From Paraburkholderia antibiotica (GTDB taxonomy: Bacteria > Pseudomonadota > Gammaproteobacteria > Burkholderiales > Burkholderiaceae), in the NCBI RefSeq assembly GCF_012927125.1, contig NZ_JABBFZ010000035.1:1-39267 (forward strand): DNA of 39,267 nt, written 5' to 3'. Shown here one piece after another: positions 8,374-16,147 of this stretch. A model generated the notes under the pieces. The model was not told where the DNA came from and did not search any database. It saw nothing but the letters and a program-made list of their open reading frames with translations. Made by a program: the position numbers and the translations under genes. Every line of letters begins with the position of its first letter. Positions within the stretch are counted from its first letter, which is position 1.

Positions 8374-8916
8374 TCACCCCGCCTTGATCCGATGCGCGAA
8401 CTTCTGGCGGAATTTCGCGACCTTCGGCGCCACCACGAACGAGCAGTACCCCTGATTCGGATGCTGCGCGAAGTAGTTCTGGTGATACGCCTCGGCCGGC
8501 CAGTAGTTGTCGCCGTCGAGCGGCAGTACTTCGGTCACGATCTTGCCGTCGTAGATCCGCTGTTCGGCGATCTCGCGGATCGCCTGCAGCGCGGTGTCGT
8601 GCTGCGCGTCGGAGTGCGTGAAGATCACCGAGCGGTATTGCGTGCCGACGTCGTTGCCCTGCCGGTTCAGCTGGGTCGGATCGTGGATCGCGAAGAAGAT
8701 GTCGAGAATCTCGCGATAACTGATCGTCGACGGGTCGAATTCGACCTTCACCACTTCCGCATGACCGGTCTCGCCGTCGCACACCTGCTCGTAGCTCGGG
8801 TGGCGCGTCTGGCCGCCCGCGTAGCCCGACTCCACCGCGCTCACCCCTTCGACGCCCAGATACACCGCTTCGAGGCACCAGAAACACCCACCACCGAGCG
8901 TTGCCGTCTCGTTCAT
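8374..8916 (-). CDS. msrA: Peptide-methionine (S)-S-oxide reductase MsrA
   Basis: 180 residues with the catalytic motif GGCFWC near the N-terminus (catalytic C11), GYAGG, GHAEVVKVEFDP, DPTQLNRQGNDVGTQYRS and a C-terminal NQGYCSFV resolving-cysteine region. It repairs methionine S-sulfoxide in proteins, using thioredoxin. The ATG at 8916 is preceded by a GGGGTG ribosome-binding site at good spacing; an in-frame GTG three codons upstream overlaps that site and is less likely. Transcribed divergently from the Rieske oxygenase gene. Confidence 0.96.
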   Translation of the reverse strand: MNETATLGGGCFWCLEAVYLGVEGVSAVESGYAGGQTRHPSYEQVCDGETGHAEVVKVEFDPSTISYREILDIFFAIHDPTQLNRQGNDVGTQYRSVIFTHSDAQHDTALQAIREIAEQRIYDGKIVTEVLPLDGDNYWPAEAYHQNYFAQHPNQGYCSFVVAPKVAKFRQKFAHRIKAG

Positions 8917-8983
8917 AAGCTTCACCCCAGAATCAGCTGCGAAAAAATGACCGGCGGCCAGCCTTGCGCCACCACCGGTTCCG

Positions 8984-9011
8984 AATATATGGCCGAAAAC
9001 GCGTCTGAAAA
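8984..9011 (-). promoter_or_regulatory. Candidate msrA promoter
   Basis: On the minus strand TTTTCA (9006-9011) and TATATT (8984-8989) are 16 bp apart, 68 bp upstream of the msrA start. The -10 is a good match to TATAAT and the -35 a fair one (4 of 6). It is predicted by eye only. Confidence 0.4.
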
Positions 9012-9173
9012 GGTCATGGACGCGCGGTGCCGCTGTCGACGAATCGCGCGGCCCAGACTATCGAGTATAGAAAGGCCGGCGCGCAATAGGTGAAGAAGAA
9101 TGCGCCGCGCACGCAGGCTCTACCGCGCCATGCGCGAATACGGGACGATCGGCAACTTTTCTGGTGGCCGTGG

Positions 9174-9191
9174 ATGTTGTCCCGACAATAT
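9174..9191. promoter_or_regulatory. Palindrome of GntR-operator type upstream of the Rieske oxygenase
   Basis: ATGTTGTCCCGACAATAT is symmetric at 16 of 18 positions, with perfect TTGTC-CC-GACAA at its centre. TTGT-N-ACAA palindromes are typical of GntR (FadR/VanR-like) operators, and vanillate-type demethylase operons are often controlled this way. No GntR gene is present in the window. A TTGTCC (9177-9182) and AAGAAT (9200-9205) pair with 17 bp spacing overlaps it and could be the promoter. Confidence 0.45.
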
Positions 9192-9251
9192 GTTCAGCCA
9201 AGAATTCTCCCCACGGATTGCACCTATCAGATCGATGCGAGGAGAACGGAC

Positions 9252-10661
9252 ATGTTGAGCGCGGAAAAAAATCAGTTGCTGACGCAGGTGGGACCCGGCA
9301 CGCCGATGGGCGACTATCTGCGCCGCTACTGGCATCCGGTGGCCGGCGCGAGCGAATTCGACGACAAGGCAGTGCGACCGATTCGCCTGTTCGGCGAAGA
9401 CCTCGTGCTGTTCAAGAGCCTGTCCGGCCAGTACGGACTGATCCAGCGGCGCTGCCCGCATCGCAATGCCGACCTCGCGTTCGGCTTCGTCGAACAGGAC
9501 GGTCTGCGCTGCGCGTATCACGGCTGGGAATTCGGCGCGAGCGGACAGTGCCTGCATCAGCCGTTCGAGGAGATCGTCGATGTCGACGCCCGCCTGCGCA
9601 AGAAGACCGCGGTCAAGGCCTACGAAGTACGCGAGAAGGCCGGCATGCTGTGGGCGTATATGGGTCCCGCGCCAGCGCCCGAGTTGCCCGACTGGGAACT
9701 CTTCAATTTCCAGAACGGCTTCGCGCAGGCAGTTTTTGCCGAGCTGCCGTGCAACTGGTTTCAGTGCCAGGAAAATTCGATCGACCCGATTCACTTCGAG
9801 TGGACCCATAACAACTGGACCGCGCGTCTGCACGACAACCAGGCCGGCTACGTGCCCACGCACCTGAAAACGCAGTACGAAGAGTTCGACTACGGCTTCG
9901 TCTACAAGCGGCTGCGTGCCGCCGAGACCGAGCAGAACCCGATGTGGACCGTCGGCCGCGTCACGCTGTGGCCGAACGCGTTCTACCTCGGTCACCACTT
10001 CGAATGGCGCGTGCCGATCGACGACGAAAACACGCTGAGCGTGCTGTGGGTGTTCAGCCGCGTGCCACAGGAACAGGAGCCGTACGTGCAATCGCGCATT
10101 CCGTCCTGGTACGGACCGCTCCACGACGAGAACGGCGAGTGGATCACGAGCCACGTCGCGAATCAGGATTTCGCCGCGTGGGTCGGTCAGGGGCGCATCA
10201 CCGATCGCACGAAGGAGACGCTCGGCGCGAGCGATCGCGGCATCGTGATGATGCGCAAGCGCTTCTTCGACGAACTCGACGCGGTCGCGGCCGGCGCCGA
10301 ACCGAAGGGCCTGATTCGCGACCCGGAGGCGAATCGCAACGTGCCGTTGCCGTCCGCGTGTCGCGCGGAAATGATCGACGGTCTGCCGCGCGCGGAACTC
10401 GACCGGCATCCGCTGCTGGGACCGTATCTGCGCGACTTCATCGGTCAGGCGGGACAGCCGGAGCACGTGCGCGCCGAGTACGAACACGCGATCGGCCAGA
10501 AGACGCAACGCGCGAAGTTCTTTATCGTGCACGGCGCGGCGGCCGAACACGGAGCGGCGGCGGATGATGCAGCGAATGCAGCCACTGCAGCCACTGCAGC
10601 CACTGCAGCCAACAACGAGCCGGCCAGCCCCGCGCCGGTTCCTCACCCGGCGAGCCGCTAA
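9252..10661 (+). CDS. Rieske [2Fe-2S] aromatic-ring hydroxylating oxygenase, alpha subunit
   Basis: 469 residues. The Rieske cluster ligands are C68, H70, C87 and H90 (CPHRN ... CAYHGW). The mononuclear iron motif is IDPIHFEWTH, giving D178, H181 and H186 in the D-x2-H-x4-H pattern. The overall layout resembles phthalate 4,5-dioxygenase/LigX-type oxygenases, which work without a beta subunit and with a reductase of the type encoded next. The ATG at 9252 follows GAGGAG at seven-base spacing. The C-terminal 30 residues are a low-complexity Ala/Thr/Pro tail built from a 9-bp tandem repeat. The substrate cannot be read from sequence; an aromatic acid is most likely. Confidence 0.87.
   Translation: MLSAEKNQLLTQVGPGTPMGDYLRRYWHPVAGASEFDDKAVRPIRLFGEDLVLFKSLSGQYGLIQRRCPHRNADLAFGFVEQDGLRCAYHGWEFGASGQCLHQPFEEIVDVDARLRKKTAVKAYEVREKAGMLWAYMGPAPAPELPDWELFNFQNGFAQAVFAELPCNWFQCQENSIDPIHFEWTHNNWTARLHDNQAGYVPTHLKTQYEEFDYGFVYKRLRAAETEQNPMWTVGRVTLWPNAFYLGHHFEWRVPIDDENTLSVLWVFSRVPQEQEPYVQSRIPSWYGPLHDENGEWITSHVANQDFAAWVGQGRITDRTKETLGASDRGIVMMRKRFFDELDAVAAGAEPKGLIRDPEANRNVPLPSACRAEMIDGLPRAELDRHPLLGPYLRDFIGQAGQPEHVRAEYEHAIGQKTQRAKFFIVHGAAAEHGAAADDAANAATAATAATAANNEPASPAPVPHPASR
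10578..10613 (+). repeat. 9-bp tandem repeat coding for Ala-Ala-Thr in the oxygenase tail
   Basis: GCAGCCACT is repeated exactly three times (10578-10604), followed by a partial fourth copy. It is in frame and encodes (AAT)3-AAN. Copy number could vary by slippage without breaking the frame. Confidence 0.85.
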
Positions 10662-10667
10662 ACCGTC

Positions 10668-11648
10668 ATGACGCACTCCCCTCTGCTGCAAGCCCGCGTG
10701 CGCACGCTGCGCCACGAAGCCGAAGGCGTGCTGAGCGTCGAGCTGGTGCCCGCCGACGGCACCCGCTTCCCCGCCTTCAGCGCCGGCTCGCACGTCGATC
10801 TGCATCTGCCGAACGGCATCACGCGCAGCTACTCGCTGCTCAACCCGGCCGACGACATCGACCGCTACGTACTCGGCGTGCTGTTCGATCCGACGAGTCG
10901 CGGTGGCTCGCGCTTCGTCCACGAAAGCCTGCGTTGCGCGACGGTGCTGCCGATCAGTACGCCGCGCAACAACTTCAAACTCGCGGAACCGGCGCAACGC
11001 ACCCGCGAGCCGGAGCAAAGCGTGCTGATCGCCGGCGGCATCGGCGTGACGCCGATCCTCTGCATGTACCGGCAACTGCGCGCGCAAGGCCGGGCCGCGC
11101 GCGTCGTCTATTGCGCACGTTCGCGCAGACAGGCAGCGTTTCTCGACGAATTCGCGGCGCTCGGCGGCGACGTCGAGCTATGGTTCGACGATGAGCACGG
11201 CGGTCAGCCGTTCGATCTCGCGTCGTACCTCGCCGCGCAGCCGAAGCACGTGCACGCGTACTGCTGCGGCCCCCTGCCGATGCTCGCCGCGTTCGAGGCG
11301 GCCTGCGCGGCGAGCGGCCTCGTCAACGTGCACGTCGAGCGTTTCGCCGCCGCGGCGACCGCCACGCAGGCGCCGACGGGCGGCTACGTGGTCCATCTGA
11401 AACGCAGCGACCGCACGCTCGAGGTGCCCGACGGCCAGCGTCTGCTCGACACGCTGCTCGCGGCCGGCGTGAGCTGCGACTACAGTTGCGGCGAAGGCAT
11501 CTGCGGCGCCTGCGAGACCACGGTGCTCGACGGCGAACCCGAGCATCGCGATTGCGTGTTGAGCGAAGCGGAAAAAGCCACGGGCCGCAGCATGATGATC
11601 TGCGTGTCGGGTGCGAAGAACGGTGGAAGACTCGTGCTGGATCTGTGA
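10668..11648 (+). CDS. Oxygenase reductase, phthalate dioxygenase reductase/VanB type (FMN, NAD(P)H, 2Fe-2S)
   Basis: 326 residues in the order flavin-binding barrel (RSYSLLNP), nucleotide-binding domain (SVLIAGGIGVTPILCMYRQL, then YCCGPLPML) and C-terminal plant-type ferredoxin with cluster ligands C274, C279, C282 and C312 (CDYSCGEGICGACE). It passes electrons from NAD(P)H to the Rieske centre of the oxygenase. It begins 6 bp after the oxygenase stop codon, so the two are almost certainly co-transcribed partners of a two-component oxygenase. Confidence 0.92.
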   Translation: MTHSPLLQARVRTLRHEAEGVLSVELVPADGTRFPAFSAGSHVDLHLPNGITRSYSLLNPADDIDRYVLGVLFDPTSRGGSRFVHESLRCATVLPISTPRNNFKLAEPAQRTREPEQSVLIAGGIGVTPILCMYRQLRAQGRAARVVYCARSRRQAAFLDEFAALGGDVELWFDDEHGGQPFDLASYLAAQPKHVHAYCCGPLPMLAAFEAACAASGLVNVHVERFAAAATATQAPTGGYVVHLKRSDRTLEVPDGQRLLDTLLAAGVSCDYSCGEGICGACETTVLDGEPEHRDCVLSEAEKATGRSMMICVSGAKNGGRLVLDL

Positions 11649-11866
11649 ATGGATCGCGGCGCGTGCATCGATTGCAGTTAAAATTGGCGGAAATCGACGA
11701 TTTTCACCATGACTTTCGAATCACTCGCTTCCCGCCGCGCCAGTCCGCGCTTTTCTCCGAGCCGCTATTCGAGCCATGATGCGCGCGCCGACTCGCGTCG
11801 CGAGTCTCGCCGCGCCTCGCGTCTGTGCCCGGCTTTCCCATCGCATGTGCCGGGGGCCCTGCCCCG

Positions 11867-12376
11867 ATGAAGCGCGCGAGCCCACCCAATTTCGACCAGG
11901 CCGCCTTCAAGCAGGCGCTCGGCCAGTTCGCAACCGGCGTAACCGTGATCACGACGCGCTCCGCGTCCGGCCAGCTGATCGGCATCACGGCCAGCTCGTT
12001 CAACTCGGTCTCGCTCGATCCGCCGCTCGTGCTGTGGAGTCTCGCGACACGCTCGGCATCGATGCCGGTGTTTCGCGCCAACAGTCACTACGTGGTCAAC
12101 GTGCTGGCCGCATCGCAACTCGATCTGTGCAAGCGCTTCGCGACCGTCAAGGGCGACCGCTTCGAAGGCGTGTCGCATGCAGCGGGCAACACCGGTATGC
12201 CAGTGCTCGACGGCGCGCTCGCCTGGTTCGAATGCCATAACCGCAGCCGCTATGACGAAGGCGACCACGTGATTTTCGTTGGTGAAGTGGAGCGCTGCGG
12301 CGTGCACGAGAATGCCGCGGACATCCTGCCGCTGGTTTTCCAGAGCGGCAAATTCCACGGTCTCGATCCGCTTTGA
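11867..12376 (+). CDS. Flavin reductase family protein (HpaC/RutF-like)
   Basis: 169 residues with the flavin reductase-like split barrel: ALGQFATGVTVITT, GITASSFNSVSLDPPLVLWSL, and FVGEVERCGV. Such proteins reduce FMN or FAD with NAD(P)H and supply free reduced flavin to a monooxygenase. The ATG at 11867 starts just before the conserved region; an upstream in-frame start adds 14 unlike residues. It lies 218 bp after the reductase and converges on kynR. No flavin monooxygenase partner is in the window and the Rieske pair has its own reductase, so its partner is unknown. Confidence 0.85.
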   Translation: MKRASPPNFDQAAFKQALGQFATGVTVITTRSASGQLIGITASSFNSVSLDPPLVLWSLATRSASMPVFRANSHYVVNVLAASQLDLCKRFATVKGDRFEGVSHAAGNTGMPVLDGALAWFECHNRSRYDEGDHVIFVGEVERCGVHENAADILPLVFQSGKFHGLDPL

Positions 12377-12384
12377 CATGACAC

Positions 12385-12404
12385 GCCGCGCGCGAAGGCG
12401 CGGC
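12385..12404. terminator. GC-rich hairpin between the convergent flavin reductase and kynR genes
   Basis: GCCGCGC (12385-12391) pairs perfectly with GCGCGGC (12398-12404) around a 6-nt loop, 8 bp after the flavin reductase stop codon. There is no T tract, so it may terminate weakly or protect the 3' end. Confidence 0.4.
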
Positions 12405-12501
12405 GATCCACCCGCTCCCTCCGCCTGCCTGCGCGCCCTGCCCGCAGCCTCTTGCGAGATTCACCCGCCCCGCACAAGCGGCGCCAACCTCCTGGCCGCC
12501 G

Positions 12502-13017
12502 TCACCGTTCGTTATGCACGGTCCCATGCCCGCTGGTCTTCTTCACCAGCGACACCGGCACGCCCGCATCTTCCTTCAGCGTCTCGAGCACGATGTTCGA
12601 GCGGATGTCCATCACGCCCGGCGCCTTATAGAGGCGGTTGAGCACGAAATCCGAGTAGTGTTTGAGATTGTGCGCGAGAACGCGTAGCAGGTAATGCGTC
12701 TCGCCGGTCACGACGAATGCGCCGACCACTTCCGGCCAGTCGCGCAATGCGTCGGCGAAGCGTTCGTGCCAGTTCTCCTGATCGTTGCGCATCGACACCT
12801 GCACGAACGCTTCGAGCTCGAACCCCAGTACTTCGCGGTTCAGACAGGCGCGATAGTGTTCGATGACGCCCTGCTCCTCCAACAGACGCAGGCGTCGCAG
12901 ACAGGCCGACGGCGATAGCGAGATGCGCTCCGCGAGATCCAGATTGCTGATCCGTCCTTCCTGCTGAAGCACCGCCAGGATACGGCAATCGGTGGCATCG
13001 AGCGAGATCGCGTTCAT
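12502..13017 (-). CDS. kynR: Lrp/AsnC-family regulator of the kynurenine operon (KynR)
   Basis: 171 residues: an N-terminal helix-turn-helix (LDATDCRILAVLQQEGRISN, then ERISLSPSACLRRLRLLEEQ, about 7-50) and a C-terminal ligand-binding RAM domain (VVGAFVVTGETHYLLRV). A dedicated Lrp-type regulator next to the kyn genes is known in Pseudomonas (KynR), where kynurenine is the inducer; divergent placement from kynB supports the same role here. GGGAG precedes the ATG. The ligand is inferred from context. Confidence 0.88.
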   Translation of the reverse strand: MNAISLDATDCRILAVLQQEGRISNLDLAERISLSPSACLRRLRLLEEQGVIEHYRACLNREVLGFELEAFVQVSMRNDQENWHERFADALRDWPEVVGAFVVTGETHYLLRVLAHNLKHYSDFVLNRLYKAPGVMDIRSNIVLETLKEDAGVPVSLVKKTSGHGTVHNER

Positions 13018-13147
13018 ATTCGGTCTCCCTTTTCCGTTTGACTCAAATTATGTTCCAAGACACGGCGCGTAAGGAGATTTTTTCGCAATCACATTTCGTG
13101 GCCTCACCACTATCATTCCCCTATAGACACTCTCCGCCGGAACCGTC
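13018..13147. promoter_or_regulatory. Divergent kynR/kynB promoter region
   Basis: This 130-bp region is AT-rich relative to its neighbours. Toward kynB there is a -10-like TATAGA at 13122-13127, 20 bp before the ATG, with no clear -35. Toward kynR there is CATAAT (minus strand, 13047-13052). The segment 13038-13061 has the TTTGACTCAAATTATGTTCC composition expected for an Lrp-type site and overlaps the kynR -10, which would fit autoregulation. The site is a guess from composition and partial symmetry. Confidence 0.45.
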
Positions 13148-13786
13148 ATGCGCACCCTCTGGGACATCACCCCCGCCGTCGATACCGCCACGCCCGTGTG
13201 GCCCGGCGACACGCCGGTCGGCATCGAGCGCGTATGGCGCATGGAGGCGGGCTCGCCGGTCAACGTCGCGCGTCTGACGCTGTCGCCGCACACCGGCGCG
13301 CACACCGACGCGCCGCTCCATTACGACGCCGACGGCGCCGCGATCGGTCAGGTGCCGCTCGACGCGTATCTCGGCCGCTGCCGGGTGCTGCATTGCATCG
13401 GCGCGTCGCCTGTTGTGACGCCACAACACCTGGCCGGCTCGCTCGATGCACTGCCGCCGCGAGTCTTACTACGCACTTACAAAAACGCGCCGACCGGCGC
13501 ATGGGACAGCGGCTTCTGCGCGGTCGCGCCGGAGACCATCGATCTGCTCGCCGCGCATGGCGTGAAGCTGATCGGTATCGACACGCCGTCGCTCGATCCG
13601 CAGGAATCGAAGACGATGGACGCGCATCACCGGATTCGCGCGCACCGGATGGCGATCCTCGAAGGCATCGTGCTCGACGAGGTCGAGCCCGGCGATTACG
13701 AACTGATCGCGCTGCCGCTGAAGCTGACCACGCTCGACGCCAGCCCGGTGCGCGCGGTACTGCGCGCGCTGCCCGGCCGCGGCTGA
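13148..13786 (+). CDS. kynB: Kynurenine formamidase (arylformamidase)
   Basis: 212 residues of the cyclase-like metal hydrolase family. The metal-binding motif SPHTGAHTDAPLHYDADG supplies H48, H52, D54 and H58. It hydrolyses N-formyl-L-kynurenine, the product of KynA, to kynurenine and formate. First gene of the kynB-kynU-kynA group and divergent from kynR; the length and N-terminus (MRTLWDITPAV) match bacterial KynB. Confidence 0.96.
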   Translation: MRTLWDITPAVDTATPVWPGDTPVGIERVWRMEAGSPVNVARLTLSPHTGAHTDAPLHYDADGAAIGQVPLDAYLGRCRVLHCIGASPVVTPQHLAGSLDALPPRVLLRTYKNAPTGAWDSGFCAVAPETIDLLAAHGVKLIGIDTPSLDPQESKTMDAHHRIRAHRMAILEGIVLDEVEPGDYELIALPLKLTTLDASPVRAVLRALPGRG

Positions 13787-13874
13787 ACCTTGAACCCTGC
13801 CCCCAGGCTCTGAACACGCTCCACCCCGCTCAACCCGATCCATCCCACTCTCCGCCCGGACCCACGGACCCACC

Positions 13875-15125
13875 ATGAACCATCGTGACGAAGCTCTGGC
13901 GCTCGACAACGCCGACCCGCTCGCGCCGCTGCGCGACCAGTTCGCGCTGTCGCCGACCACCATCTACCTCGACGGCAACTCGCTCGGCGTGCCGCCGGCC
14001 GCCGCCGCGCAACGTGCGCAGACGGTGATCGCCGCCGAATGGGGCGAAGGCCTGATCCGCAGCTGGAACAGCGCGGGCTGGTTCGCGCTGCCGCGGCGCC
14101 TCGGCAACAAGTTCGCGCCGCTGATCGGCGCGGCCGAAGACGAAGTCGTGATCACCGACACGATTTCGATCAACCTGTTCAAGGTGCTGTCGGCCGCGGT
14201 GCGACTCGCGAATGCGCGCGATCCGAAGCGTCGCGTGATCGTCTCCGAGCGCTCGAATTTCCCGAGCGATCTGTATATCGCGCAAGGTCTGATCGAACAG
14301 CTCGATCGCGGCTACGAGCTGCGTCTCGTCGACGATCCGTCGGAGCTGCCCGCCGCGATCGGCGAGGACACCGCGATCGCGATGATCACGCACGTGAACT
14401 ACCGCACCGGCTACATGCACGACATGGCCGCGCTGACGAAGCTGATCCACGACAAGGGCGCGCTCGCGCTGTGGGACCTCGCGCATTCGGCGGGCGCGGT
14501 GCCGGTCGATCTGAACGGCGTCGGTGCCGACTACGCGGTCGGCTGCACCTACAAGTATCTGAACGGCGGTCCGGGCTCGCCCGCCTTCGTGTGGGTGCCC
14601 AAGCGCCATCAGAATGAATTCGCGCAGCCGCTGTCGGGCTGGTGGGGCCATCGCGCGCCGTTCGAGATGAACCCGTCGTATCAGCCCGATCCGGGCATCG
14701 CGCGCTATCTGTGCGGCACGCAGCCGATGGTGTCGATGGCACTCGTCGAATGCGGGCTCGACGTGTTCCTGCAAACCGATATGCAGGCGATCCGCCGCAA
14801 GTCGCTCGCGCTAACCGATCTGTTCATCGAGCTGGTCGAGACGCGCTGCGGCGAGTTTCCGCTCAAGCTCGTCACGCCGCGCGAACATGCGCAGCGCGCC
14901 TCGCACGCGAGCTTCGAACATCCGCACGGTTACGAGGTGATGCAGGCGCTGATCGCGTGCGGCGTGATCGGCGACTATCGCGAGCCGCATGTGCTGCGCT
15001 TCGGCTTCACGCCGCTCTATACGCGCTTCGTCGACGTGTGGGACGCGGTCGAAACGCTGCGCGACGTGCTCGCGCGCGAGAGCTGGCGGGCGCCCGAATT
15101 CGCCCAGCGCGGCGCCGTGACCTGA
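13875..15125 (+). CDS. kynU: Kynureninase
   Basis: 416 residues, PLP-dependent fold-type I. The Schiff-base lysine is K227 in GCTYKYLNGGPGSPAF, the same position as in the Pseudomonas enzyme. Other family segments include YLDGNSLG, HVNYRTGYMHD and LWDLAHSAGAVPVDL. It cleaves kynurenine to anthranilate and alanine. It follows kynB by 88 bp and precedes kynA by 10 bp. Confidence 0.97.
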   Translation: MNHRDEALALDNADPLAPLRDQFALSPTTIYLDGNSLGVPPAAAAQRAQTVIAAEWGEGLIRSWNSAGWFALPRRLGNKFAPLIGAAEDEVVITDTISINLFKVLSAAVRLANARDPKRRVIVSERSNFPSDLYIAQGLIEQLDRGYELRLVDDPSELPAAIGEDTAIAMITHVNYRTGYMHDMAALTKLIHDKGALALWDLAHSAGAVPVDLNGVGADYAVGCTYKYLNGGPGSPAFVWVPKRHQNEFAQPLSGWWGHRAPFEMNPSYQPDPGIARYLCGTQPMVSMALVECGLDVFLQTDMQAIRRKSLALTDLFIELVETRCGEFPLKLVTPREHAQRASHASFEHPHGYEVMQALIACGVIGDYREPHVLRFGFTPLYTRFVDVWDAVETLRDVLARESWRAPEFAQRGAVT

Positions 15126-15135
15126 GGAAACCGCG

Positions 15136-16104
15136 ATGACCGATCACATGCAAACGCCGGGCTTGCCGGAAGAAGCGGCAACGCAGGGCTGCCCGTTCGG
15201 GTATGGAAAGAACGCATCAGCGGCGCCAGCATCGACAACGTCAGCGGCGAGCACTGCAAGCGCATCCGCCGACGCAACCTCCGAAAGCGGCTGGCACGAC
15301 GCGCAACTCGACTTCTCCGAGTCGATGAGCTACGGCGATTATCTGTCGCTCGGCAAGGTGCTCGACGCGCAGCACCCGCTGTCGCCGGATCACAACGAGA
15401 TGCTGTTCATCATCCAGCATCAGACCAGCGAACTCTGGATGAAGCTCGCGCTCTACGAGCTGCGCGAGGCACTCGCGGCCGTGCATCGCGACGAACTGCC
15501 GCCGGCGTTCAAGATGCTCGCGCGCGTGTCGCGAATCATGGAGCAACTGGTGCAGGCGTGGAGCGTCCTCGCGACGATGACGCCGTCCGAGTACACGGCG
15601 ATGCGGCCGTACCTCGGCAGTTCGTCGGGCTTCCAGTCGTATCAGTATCGGCAGATCGAGTTCCTGCTCGGCAACAAGAACGAGCAGATGCTCAAGCCGC
15701 ACGCGCATCGCGCCGACATCTACGCCGAAGTGAAAGCGTCGCTCGAAGCGCCGTCGTTCTACGACGAAGTGGTGCGCCTGCTCGCGCGTCGCGGCTTTGC
15801 GATCGCGCCCGAGCGGCTCGAACGCGACTGGACCCAGCCAATGCAACACGACGCGTCGGTCGAAGCGGCGTGGCTCGAGGTGTATCGCAATCCGTCGCAG
15901 CATTGGGAGCTGTACGAGATGGCCGAGGAACTGGTCGATCTCGAAGACGCGTTCCGTCAATGGCGCTTCCGGCATGTCACGACGGTCGAGCGCATCATCG
16001 GCTTCAAGCAGGGCACTGGCGGCACCAGCGGCGCGACGTATCTGCGCAAGATGCTCGACGTCGTGCTGTTCCCCGAGTTGTGGCACGTGCGCACGATGCT
16101 GTGA
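15136..16104 (+). CDS. kynA: Tryptophan 2,3-dioxygenase
   Basis: 322 residues. The haem dioxygenase core shows SYGDYLSLGKVL, FIIQHQTSELWMKL, LGSSSGFQSYQYRQIE and the C-terminal GTGGTSGATYLRKML that closes over the substrate. It opens the indole ring of L-tryptophan to N-formylkynurenine. The first 45 or so residues are Ala/Ser/Thr-rich and not part of the core. A GAGG ribosome-binding site lies just before the ATG. Together with kynB and kynU it makes a complete tryptophan-to-anthranilate pathway; no anthranilate-degrading genes follow. Confidence 0.97.
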   Translation: MTDHMQTPGLPEEAATQGCPFGYGKNASAAPASTTSAASTASASADATSESGWHDAQLDFSESMSYGDYLSLGKVLDAQHPLSPDHNEMLFIIQHQTSELWMKLALYELREALAAVHRDELPPAFKMLARVSRIMEQLVQAWSVLATMTPSEYTAMRPYLGSSSGFQSYQYRQIEFLLGNKNEQMLKPHAHRADIYAEVKASLEAPSFYDEVVRLLARRGFAIAPERLERDWTQPMQHDASVEAAWLEVYRNPSQHWELYEMAEELVDLEDAFRQWRFRHVTTVERIIGFKQGTGGTSGATYLRKMLDVVLFPELWHVRTML

Positions 16105-16109
16105 TCACC

Positions 16110-16135
16110 GCGGCGACCACGCGCGCGGTCGCCGC
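16110..16135. terminator. Hairpin in the kynA/SDR convergent gap
   Basis: GCGGCGACC (16110-16118) pairs perfectly with GGTCGCCGC (16127-16135) around an 8-nt loop, 5 bp after the kynA stop. No T run follows on either strand. It is the only candidate terminator for these two converging operons. Confidence 0.45.
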
Positions 16136-16147
16136 CTACCTCGCCGC

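Larger units (their letters stand above)
8917..9251. other. Divergent intergenic region msrA/Rieske oxygenase
   Basis: 335 bp. On the minus side it holds the candidate msrA promoter (8984-9011), and on the plus side the palindrome at 9174-9191 lies 60 bp before the oxygenase start. The open frame that extends the oxygenase upstream to 9090 is not conserved in character and was not taken as coding. Confidence 0.5.

Noticed and set aside
9120..11087. 655-codon open frame on the minus strand opposite the Rieske oxygenase and reductase
   Set aside because: Arginine/histidine-rich antisense shadow of two well-supported genes, with no recognisable domain; long antisense frames are expected at this GC content.
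12385..12404. Hairpin considered as a strong intrinsic terminator
   Set aside because: Stem is good but no T tract on either strand, so kept only as a low-confidence terminator.
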